From: Adenophora triphylla var. japonica
Taxonomy: Eukaryota > Streptophyta > Magnoliopsida > Asterales > Campanulaceae
Assembly: GCA_022495995.1 (NCBI GenBank)
Contig: JAFEMH010001359.1
Coordinates: 1-64,000 of the forward strand
Reading direction: 5' to 3'
DNA: 64,000 bases
Numbering within the stretch: the first letter of the stretch is position 1; every line of letters starts with the position of its first letter. This document shows positions 56,011-64,000 of the stretch, in pieces. Under the pieces are notes generated by a model. That model saw only the letters and a program-made list of their open reading frames with translations. It did not search any database and had not been told where the DNA came from. A program made the translations under genes and the position numbers.

Positions 56011-56552
56011 ATCCGTTCAGAATTGCTCTCACTAGGCAAAAACTTATCTCTAGTTTGTTTGGATTTGCGACAAATTTCACAAACATCTTTATTAGCACTA
56101 TTTCGACTAACAAAAGGAAGTAAACTAACTACTTTGATTGATGGATGTCCCAACCGCTGTTGCCATAACTCATGATTTACAAATTCCTTAGCGCTGCAGA
56201 CTCGTGCTTAGTAGACTTCATCAAGTAGTACAGACCTTCGCTTTGTTCACCTGCACCAATCAACGTCTTCGGTTCAGTCCTGTATTACACAAAGTTTGTC
56301 AGAAAATTGCACAAAATTATTTGAGTCACAAAGCAACTGAGAGACATACAATATATTGCAATTGAATGATGGAGCATATAAAACATTTTGTATAACAAGT
56401 TTAGGCCCAATTTTAACATCGCCTTCTTTTGTGGAAATGATGTGCTTCCCATTAGGCAATCCTACTTGACTAGATTCAATTTCGCGAACATTTCCAAGCA
56501 AAGCAAGGTTTCCTGTTATATGTCGATTAGCCCCGATATCCACTAGCTAAGG
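56010..56552 (-). pseudogene. pol: Ty1/copia pol fragment: protease start and GAG-pre-integrase domain
   Basis: On the minus strand from 56543: DIGANRHITGN, the protease active-site region (usually D-S-G-A), then VGLPNGKHI, VLYAPSFNCNILYVSQL, and around 56150-56030 MGHPSIKVV and CEICRKSKQTRDKF, the zinc-binding His/Cys pattern of the GAG-pre-integrase domain. Stops are present. The match ends at about 56010-56030, where MULE sequence starts. The missing integrase and RT were lost at that junction. It joins the gag at 62492 once the 56558-62486 insertion is removed. Confidence 0.85.
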
Positions 56553-56557
56553 CTCAT
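56553..56557 (+). repeat. Target site duplication (left), CTCAT
   Basis: CTCAT precedes the LTR start TGATAGATTTG and recurs at 62487-62491. Confidence 0.9.
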
Positions 56558-58333
56558 TGATAGATTTGTTTTCACCCATCCAAAAGATATATCTTTAGAC
56601 TTATTTGATGCTCAAACTTGGGTATTTTTGATGGTTTTTTGGAGTGTTTATGAATAAAGGGAATGAAAGGAGAAATTCCCGAAATATGATTAAAAAGGAT
56701 ACGAAAAGGAATGATCGAGAACGGATCGGAAAAGGAGGAAAAAATGGAAATTATAGAAGGACAAAGTGGATATGATCCTGAAAAATCGTTACCATTGGAT
56801 AGTAATCATTGAAAGCTTTCCAACGATATATGGGATGTCCCAATCAGAGTCCGTATGAAGAATTTGTAACCTTCGAAAGTTTGTCGAATTCTGAGTGGCC
56901 GCACACCATAACACGGTGCGCCCGCACACATGGGAACGAAACTCGAGGGAGCTGCAGCCCACTTGTGCGTCGCCGCACAGCCAAGGACCTTAGTATAATT
57001 TTACAAAATTGAGGGACCCGTTGGGAATTAATTTCAAGGATTTTTTATGGTATTTTTGCATAATTGGAGGACTTTTCTAGAATTTCTAAAATCTCAAGGA
57101 CTTTAAGAGAATTTTTGGCTAGCACCTTGGATTTTCCTTTTTCAGTAAAGAATCCTTATGTTTTTCTAATTTTGACAACTCATTCATCCTAGTATATATA
57201 CAACAACTCTAGTAATATTTTTGTATATTTTTACAATCCTTTTACAACCTTATACATATGTTTTAATTCTTTTCTTTAATTGTAAATAAGATTTTAAGTT
57301 TTAAATTCGAGAATTCCATAGAAGGTTTATGCAATTTATTGAAGGTTTGTTGATATTATTCGTGGACATGACCGGCTAATTCTTTTTTTCTACGGATTGG
57401 AGTTAATGTATATCAATCATTTATACTCTAATTAATCTTGTGATCAATCAAAGGTTAGGTTAATGAAAAGTATTCTTAAATTAGGGTTTTCTAATCTACA
57501 ATCACATGTGTAGATCCGATTGGCTTTTAAACTAAATTTGTGTGCGGTTATTGACAAGTGATTGTTTGATTCATACAAAGAAAAACTTTTGAATTAATAT
57601 AAATTAGGTTTTGACAATTGATTGCAAACAAAAATTGTACTTTCTTGATTTCTAAGGTTTTAATGGGTTATTTAATATTATGTTTACTTTGCAGAAAATA
57701 TGATATTTTGAGAAAACTAAATTGTGGACGTGTTAACACCCAATTTTACTAAAGAGAATGAACCACCAACTATGATTGATTGTATTATTAAATTGCATTT
57801 TAGTGAGATATACTCCCTCTGTCCCATTACAAATCACACACTTTCCTTTTTGGGCATCCCACTACAAAATCACACACTTCCTAAAATGGAAAGTTTTTAT
57901 CACTATTTCTTCCACTCATTCTCTCTCCTACATTATTTTAATACTCACAACACCATTATAATTTACTATTCCCTCTACTCATTCTCTCTCCTATTTTACT
58001 TTTACACTCACAACATTTATATCATTATTTTTTTCCTTAATCTACGTGTGAACAGTAACTGTCCGAATTGTAATGGGACGGAGGGAGTATATGAATACAT
58101 TCCGTAGAACCTTTTCGTTTGGAATTATGTATTTCTTTCCTTATTTGTTTAATTGTTTTAGGATTTAATTAAAAGCAAAACCCAAATCTTCAATTTCTTA
58201 TTTAATTATTGTAAGTCGAATTGTGAATACACAAGTCCCTGTGGATTCGACCCTTGTTAATTGCATACTAATACATCGATAATTATTCGTGCACTTGCGA
58301 GGTAATTTATAACAAGTGGGTTTTTCCCTGCCA
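56558..58333 (+). mobile_element. 5' LTR of the 5.9-kb element (contains a MITE)
   Basis: Begins TGATAGATTTG, ends CCCTGCCA. Without the MITE and its TA duplication it is about 1.5 kb, matching the other LTR. A TATA-like TATATATACAACAAC lies at about 57193. U3 carries CCGCACA/TGTGCG-type motifs (56899-56990). Confidence 0.9.
57813..58087. mobile_element. Stowaway-like MITE, 275 bp
   Basis: Terminal inverted repeats CTCCCTCTGTCCCATTACAA and TTGTAATGGGACGGAGGGAG differ at one base and are flanked by TA (57811-57812, 58088-58089). The CTCCCTCCGTCCC end is the plant Stowaway/Tc1-mariner signature. The second LTR has an empty site (around 62236), so insertion came after the retrotransposon. It has no coding capacity. 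Confidence 0.95.
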
Positions 58334-58338
58334 AATTT

Positions 58339-58356
58339 TGGCGCCGTTGCCGGGGA
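58339..58356 (+). promoter_or_regulatory. Primer binding site (tRNA-Asp type)
   Basis: TGGCGCCGTTGCCGGGGA, five bases after the LTR end. Confidence 0.92.
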
Positions 58357-58873
58357 CTTATTTGTAATCCACATTTAGATTTTCAGCATTGTAAATAAGT
58401 TTTCTTTTATTTTTCTTAATTCTCCTTTGTTATTAATTTTTTATTTTTTTCTTTATTTTATTTTTTATAAAATTATTGTGTGAGATACTTTTATAGGGAT
58501 GTATGGAATGAGTACCTATAATGAGGTGGTCGAAGAGAAATTGTTGCAATAATTAACCAATTTGTCTGAACAATTATAACAATTAACAATGCTAGTTGTA
58601 AATTGAAATTTTACAAACTATAATATTCAAGATGCATGTTCTATTGTGGTGTTTATTCCCATGTTACTAATGGTTTTTCATATATGACATATTTTCCTGA
58701 GTATTTTCCATAGGTATAAGAGAGCTTCCCTTTCCCATATTGACAATCGTTACTTGGGTCATGCCCAAACTCTCATAAACAAGATTGGACAAATCAACTA
58801 TCAACTCTAATTTGGAGAGTGAATGATGAGGGGGAAGAGGTAGTATACGATCCAACTTGTTAGCCAAGCTATT
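58357..58873 (+). other. Leader of the 5.9-kb element
   Basis: A+T-rich, with no gene visible. Confidence 0.5.
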
Positions 58874-59383
58874 ATGATGACCTACCATCACTTAGAGGGC
58901 AACTTTTGGAGGAAGCAACCTTTGGAAAACGCAACGGAGGATTTTGTCTGTGAGATCCCCATTCTTGACTCTAAGGATAAATCAACTATGTATAGTTCAA
59001 GTTGGCCGATGGAGAAGGTAGAGAAAACATGGCATAAGCAAATTTGTGATGAGATCGAATTTGCCCTATATGGTGGTGAGAAGATGGATACTAAGGATGT
59101 TAACAATGCAGATGAAGATTTTCAACCCCTTAGCAATCCCAATGAAAACTTGACTATCATTATTGTACCTTCTCCTCCTTCTTATGTTGGTAAAAAATAT
59201 GGTAAGAGGCCACAAGTGGAAAAATCCAAGTTACCTAAATGTCAAAAATTTCCTCTAGTTCTAAATGACATGAAAAAAAGGGAAATATATATGGGGCTTA
59301 ATCTGAAAATAAAGTCCAACGAAAATGCAAAGTGGGCCAAAGTACGGAAAGTCAAATCCAAACGTGGGCAACGGTCGGGCTAA
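58874..59383 (+). CDS. Uncharacterised open frame (169 aa) of the 5.9-kb element
   Basis: Starts at ATG 58874 and ends with a Lys/Arg-rich tail at the TAA at 59381-59383. It has an acidic middle (DTKDVNNADEDFQPL) and a basic C-terminus (VRKVKSKRGQRSG). No capsid core, zinc knuckle or pol motif is visible, and I do not recognise a domain. Directly after it comes GCGCTTATTGGGAGGCAACC, a sequence common after the coding part of short Athila/Tat-like non-autonomous plant elements. It may be a residue of a longer polyprotein. Confidence 0.45.
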   Translation: MMTYHHLEGNFWRKQPLENATEDFVCEIPILDSKDKSTMYSSSWPMEKVEKTWHKQICDEIEFALYGGEKMDTKDVNNADEDFQPLSNPNENLTIIIVPSPPSYVGKKYGKRPQVEKSKLPKCQKFPLVLNDMKKREIYMGLNLKIKSNENAKWAKVRKVKSKRGQRSG

Positions 59384-60958
59384 AGACCTTAACCAAATGC
59401 GCTTATTGGGAGGCAACCCAACTAGTTACATTTTTATTGCTTTATTTTATTTGTTTATTGTGTCATATCATCATTTGAACCCAAGACATATTTTTGTTCT
59501 TTATTCTATGAGTTCATAACATATCTTGAGTTTGGGGGTAGATATCTCTTTGAGTTTGTGGATTTATAGGGGAGTGTATAAATTGTCACAATCCAAAAAA
59601 ATAGAAGAAATTAAAAAAAATGTTCTTTTCATATTTTAAATTGTTGACTAAAGTCTATGATGATTTGAGTGTGCTTTAATTAAAATCTTGAGTGTTATTA
59701 TTAATATGGGGATATAATTGCATTAAAACATGTAAAATATAATTATTTCACCCTTCACTTCACTTCTATACTATACTTTCTTGATAATTGTTACCAACTT
59801 AGGAGATTTTTATATAATCACTTTGGCATTCTCGGGTACCATAGAACATGTTTGCATGATTATCAATAACACATCAATTAGGCTACTCAGGAAGTGATAA
59901 ATAACTATTTTCTTTGAACCCTATTGATAGTCTTTAACTTTATAGTCACTTATAACCCTTTTTGATATTTAAGGAGAATGGAAATCTCTCACAAAGTGAG
60001 AGTTTATGTTAGAGCGCCATTCGCCTTCTTTTGGTACCCACATTATCCTAACATTTTAAACTTATACATTATTTTCTAACTTTTTCAAGAAAGTGAAACT
60101 AGTGAATGATTGAAAAATTATGGGTTATACTTGAGAAATCAAAGTATTGAGTGGAAAAGGGTCAACAAAATAAAGAAAAGGGTTATTTATTGAAAAAGAG
60201 AGGCAAGTGCAATGTATTGAATGATTAATATTCTTCATGATTTATATGTATGCAAAGCAAAGCAAAGAAAAGAAAAAAATTAAGAAAAAATATGAAAAGC
60301 CTTGATCTCTCTTATGTTAAAAGTGGGAAGTGACCAAAAAATGAAGAAAAGAAGATTATCAACCCCATGTGTGAAAATATGCAAAATTATAAGTTTGGGG
60401 GTTGAAATATTGGGTTGACATGGGTGAGCGGATTAATATACTCAAGTGAGGAAATATTTTGAACACTTTCTAGTTTCACTTGATTGACTTCATATTTTTT
60501 ACCTTCATTTGGAACCGTAAACATAGCACGCGATTGTTGCAATACATTACAATCCATAAAGTTATATTTGATCCCTTAATAGTAGCCGGGTTGACAATTG
60601 TGTTCAAACATTTATATAAGTGTCCTTGTGTAAAATTTCATCTTGTTAACATTGATTTATAACATAACACAAGTAACCATAAAAAATAGCTTACTTTGGT
60701 AACATTGATCTCCCATTTATTCATTCATTATATCATTATTTGGTGGAAAATTGTAAGTTAAATGCATCCATTTAAATATAATCTCATGTTTATAATAACT
60801 CTTTTAGATTACGTGTGTTGTAAAGAATTCTTAAACTTGTTTGGCCGACAAACTTTTAGATTTTTGAACAATCCAAAAATATTTTCTTTGTTTTAGTTTA
60901 GTTAGTAGTTCTATTTTTATTATTAATTTATTTTACTTGAGTATTATGAGCAAAAGAT
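59384..60958 (+). other. Non-coding 3' interior of the 5.9-kb element
   Basis: A+T-rich, no gene. GAGTTTGGGGGTAGAT (59528) and AAGTTTGGGGGTTGA (60390) are additional polypurine-tract-like sequences. Confidence 0.5.
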
Positions 60959-60973
60959 AAGTTTGGGGGTATT
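60959..60973 (+). promoter_or_regulatory. Polypurine tract of the 5.9-kb element
   Basis: AAGTTTGGGGGTATT directly precedes the 3' LTR start TGATGGATG; it primes plus-strand DNA synthesis. Confidence 0.8.
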
Positions 60974-62486
60974 TGATGGATGTATTTTCACCCATGCAAA
61001 AGACATATCTTTAGACTTATTTGATGCTCAACCTTGGGTGTTTTTGATGGTTTTTTGGAGTGTTTATAAATACAGGAAATGAAAGGAGAAAGTCCCGGAA
61101 TATGATTAAAAAGGATACGCAAATGAATGATCGAGAACAGAGCGGCAAATTAGGAAACAATGGAAATTATAGAAAGGCAAATTGGAGATGACCCTGAGAA
61201 ATCATTAACATTAGATAGTACTCGTCGAGAGCTTTCCAATGACATGTGACACATCCCAATTGAAGTACGTATAAAGAAGTTATAACCTCCGTAAGTTTGC
61301 TGAATTCTGAGCGGCCGCACAACATAACACGGTGCGCCCGCACACATGGGAACGAAACTCGAAGGTAGCTGCGCCCCACTTGTGCGATCACACACCAATT
61401 TTTGTGCGGCCTCACATCCAAGGACCTTAGGGTAATTTTACATAAAAAATTGAGGGACCTGTTGGTAATTAATTCCAGGGGCTTTTTGGGTATTTTTATA
61501 TACTTGGAGTACTTTTCTATAATTTCTAAAATCTCAGGGACCTTAAGGGAATTTTCGGCTAGCACCTAGGATTTTCCTTTTTCATTAAGGAATCCTTATG
61601 TTTTCCTAATTTTGACACCTCCTTCATCCTAGTATATATACAACAACCCTAGCCATATTTTTGTATATTTTTTACAACCTTTTGCATATTTTTATTATTT
61701 TCTTTAATTGTAAACAATATATTATGTTTTTAATTCAATAATTCTATAAAAGGTTTATGCAATTTATTGAAGATTTGTTGATGTTATTCATGGACATGAC
61801 AGGCTAATTCTTTCTTTATTCGGATTGGAGCTAATGTATATCAATGCTTTATAATCTAATTAATCTTGTGATCTATCAAAGGTTGAGTTTATCAAAACTA
61901 TTCTTAAATTAGGATTTTCCAAGCAACAATCACATGTATAGATGTGATTGGCTTTAAATTAAATTTATTTGCGGTGATTGACAAATGATTATTTAATCCA
62001 TACAAAGGCAATCTTTTAAATGAATATAAATTAGATTTTGACAAGTGATTGCAAATCAAAATTATAGTTTCTAGATTTATAGGGTTTTAATGGTTTATTG
62101 AATATTATGTGGAATTTGCAAAAAAATATGATATTTTGAGAACGCTAAATTGTGGATGTGTAAACGCCCAATTTTACTAAAGATAATGAACCCCCAGTTA
62201 TGATTGATTGCATTATTAAATTGCATATTGGGAAGATATATATTAATCAATTTCGTAGAACCTTCTTGTTTGGAATTCAGTAATTCTTTTATTAGTTGTT
62301 TAATTGTTTTAGAAGTTAATTAAAACCAAAACCTTAATCTTTAATTTATTGTTTAATTTTTGGAAGTCGAATTGTGAATACACAAGTACATGTGGATTCG
62401 ACCCTTGCTAAGTGTATACTACTAAATCGATAACTCGTGTACTTGCGTGAGGTAATTTATAACAAGTGGGTTTTTTGTCCCCGCCA
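60974..62486 (+). mobile_element. 3' LTR of the 5.9-kb element
   Basis: 1,513 bp, TGATGGATGTATT to CCCCGCCA, lacking the MITE. Followed by the CTCAT duplication at 62487-62491. Confidence 0.92.
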
Positions 62487-62491
62487 CTCAT

Positions 62492-63643
62492 CATTCATCT
62501 TAACATTCATGCGCTCATTACTTTTGACATTGGTTTGCACCATGGCTTTGAAGCTGTTTCACTATTCACTTGTGAGTCCCAATAGTTGAGCGCGCTCTGC
62601 ATCTGTCATCTCTATGCCATCATCATCTTTTACTTGTACAGTGTTGGCTCGAGTGCTCCTGTTCGACAAAAGTCCCGGGGAACTTATAGTGGGTCCTTAT
62701 AGATGTTGCCGAAAGAATCGCGCCCTCTCGCTCCTCCAGCGATTGTCCTGACATTCTGACCTTTCTTTCTCTTTCCATTTCGTGAGAATTGCTCACCCCA
62801 CCATTCCGGATATCGAACAAGCTTGAAACAAAAGTCAGTTTCTTGTCACTTTTTCTTGCAATGTCCATAAGTAACATTTCCAATCTCTTTGCGCTCCCCC
62901 TGGATTTCAGACCCAAGTGTTGGTGTGCACCACAAAGCTCATAGTTCTGAGTACTCTCTCGCGCTCCCCTTGACACGCTCCTCTCTCACCACCATTGAAT
63001 AAATTTTTTTTACGATAGGAATAGGCTCTGAGTTCAAAATATTTGATTTTACATTCTCGAACTTAGGTGTCTCGAGTCCTATAACAAACTGATGTAGTCG
63101 CTCCTCGTCCCTTTGTTGGGTGAGTCTCAAGTTGATCTCACATCTGCATCCGGTGCAAGAACAAGCTGAAACCTTGTCATAGTCATTCAATTCATCCCAC
63201 TACTTCTTAATTCGACCATAGTAAGCAGCCACACTCTCATTTTTCTGTTGCTTACAATTAGGTAGGTCACACTTGATCTGTTGTACCCCTGGCCCATTGC
63301 CAATCGAGAACCTTTGCTCCAAGACGTCCCACAAAATCCTTGCCTCCTCCACGTAAGTCACTGTGGATCGAAGATTCGGTTCAATGGTGTTGAAGATCCA
63401 TGACACCACCATCGAGTTCATCTTCCGCCAAAGCTCTAGTTCGTCCGCCTTTGTCAGACGATCAATTGTTCCATCGATGAAACTGGTTTTCATCTTGGCT
63501 CTCAACGAACCCTTGAAAACATGATCCCTTTCTTCATAGTTTTCTCCTTTCAATTGGACATGAGTGAGAATATGTCCGGGATTGTCACTCGATGAAAGGA
63601 AGTAGAGGGTTCTTTTCTCACTACTCTCGGCAGCCATTTGCAT
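62492..63643 (-). pseudogene. gag: Ty1/copia gag (minus strand), with degenerate CCHC knuckle
   Basis: ATG at 63643; a frame of 147 codons has the copia gag start (NPGHILTHVQLKGENYEEWxR-like text and LWDVLEQRFSIGNGP, then QQIKCDLPNCKQQKNESV). One TAG near 63199 falls where Leu usually stands before WDEL, and the frame resumes with NDYDKVSACSCTGCRC and LHQFVIGLE. A frameshift follows. At about 62870-62780 the zinc-knuckle region reads CKKK to CFKLVRYPEWWGEQF with one ligand region damaged. The copy is interrupted at 62491 by the 5.9-kb element and resumes at 56552. It encodes the particle protein of a copia element and is no longer functional. Confidence 0.85.
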
Positions 63644-63676
63644 TGAGTTGTGTTTAGGTTTAAGGTTTCGAGATCA

Positions 63677-63690
63677 CCACTGTGATACCA
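63677..63690 (-). promoter_or_regulatory. Ty1/copia primer binding site (initiator tRNA-Met type)
   Basis: The minus strand reads TGGTATCACAGTGG. TGGTATCA matches the first bases of the usual TGGTATCAGAGC site, and the rest has diverged. Confidence 0.75.
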
Positions 63691-63691
63691 A

Positions 63692-64000
63692 GTTAGAAAT
63701 CAAGAGTGGGAGAGAGAAGAATTTTCTCTGTTCATTTCAATGTCGTCAATGGCTTTATATACAACCTAGAGATCTTGATAAGATCTTGATACAAATCAAT
63801 CTCTACATCACAATATCAATCACTACAATTTCCCCAACTACTTGATATACAATATCAATCGCTACAATTACGCTAACTAATTGATATAAATAAGGACAAG
63901 ATATGTAGAAAGAGACTGAGATATACGTGAGATCATGCAGAGCTCTAGAGCTCTCCTTTGCTCTGCGCGCCCTTGCAGCTCCCCTAGCGCCCTATCTCTT
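63692..64000 (-). mobile_element. Ty1/copia 5' LTR (minus strand, cut by the window edge)
   Basis: On the minus strand this precedes the PBS and ends with TTTCTAAC. TATATAAAGCC at about 63762-63752 on the minus strand is the likely TATA box. The remaining LTR lies beyond position 64000. Confidence 0.75.

Larger units (their letters stand above)
56558..62486 (+). mobile_element. Non-autonomous LTR retrotransposon with tRNA-Asp PBS (5.9 kb), inserted in the copia element
   Basis: LTRs 56558-58333 and 60974-62486, PBS at 58339, PPT at 60959 and a CTCAT duplication define a structurally complete copy. The 2.6-kb interior has one gag-like or unknown open frame and no pol. The LTRs differ at many positions by eye, so this is clearly older than A. 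This is a short internal-deletion derivative of the Athila/Tat group (compare element F, with the same PBS and similar LTR end CGTGCACTTGCG). Confidence 0.9.

Noticed and set aside
57724..58107. 127-codon open frame
   Set aside because: Spans the MITE and LTR; no coding features.

Overview
This is a plant nuclear window, most likely eudicot, from a gene-poor, repeat-rich region. Almost all of it can be assigned to transposable elements, mainly LTR retrotransposons inserted into one another. I see no intact host gene in sense orientation, no rRNA or tRNA gene, and nothing prokaryotic. The species cannot be fixed from what I see. The plant signature is a set of Tat/Ogre-type Ty3/gypsy elements: primer binding sites matching the tRNA-Arg or tRNA-Asp 3' end, CHHC zinc-knuckle gag fragments, minisatellite-rich 3' regions and antisense genes. 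A MULE transposase, a Ty1/copia element and a Stowaway-like MITE complete the list.

Layout. (1) 1-1943: 5' end of a minus-strand element (F; tRNA-Asp PBS), inserted in the leader of element D. (2) 1944-8380 and 39077-44781: the two visible parts of element D, whose 5' LTR lies left of the window. (3) 8381-39071: element C, a 30.7 kb insertion in D with target duplication ATAAC. (4) 18089-29866: element A, inserted in a gag block of C with target duplication CTTTC. Its 1.56 kb LTRs differ at only about six positions plus one indel, so it is very young. (5) 44782-52160: element E, an older Ty3/gypsy copy. D sits in its integrase; it keeps the integrase end, a 49-bp tandem array and an antisense gene split by a solo LTR (49615-51394, duplication CTCCC). 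The order of nesting is E > D > C > A. (6) 53636-56010: a MULE transposase pseudogene. (7) 56010-64000: a minus-strand Ty1/copia remnant. It is split by a non-autonomous tRNA-Asp-primed element (56558-62486, duplication CTCAT) whose left LTR holds a 275-bp Stowaway-like MITE.

Elements A, C and D carry gag-like modules but no recognisable protease, reverse transcriptase or integrase, so they would need enzymes from an autonomous relative. They share a U5 block that includes a PBS look-alike, a leader, a stem-loop element with CTACG/CGTAG arms (12 copies), a long-range GCAGGGGC/GCCCCTGC pairing and a hairpin next to the polypurine tract. Each also has its own minisatellites.

The most interesting signal is antisense coding. 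A carries a four-exon plant-mobile-domain gene with its own promoter, and that promoter reuses the GGCCGATCG boxes of A's LTR. C carries a small two-exon antisense candidate with the same TTTAAAT-type promoter layout. E carries a longer antisense gene resembling the putative gypsy-type transposon (Transposase_28) family with a coiled coil. All three lie in the 3' part of their elements, on the opposite strand.
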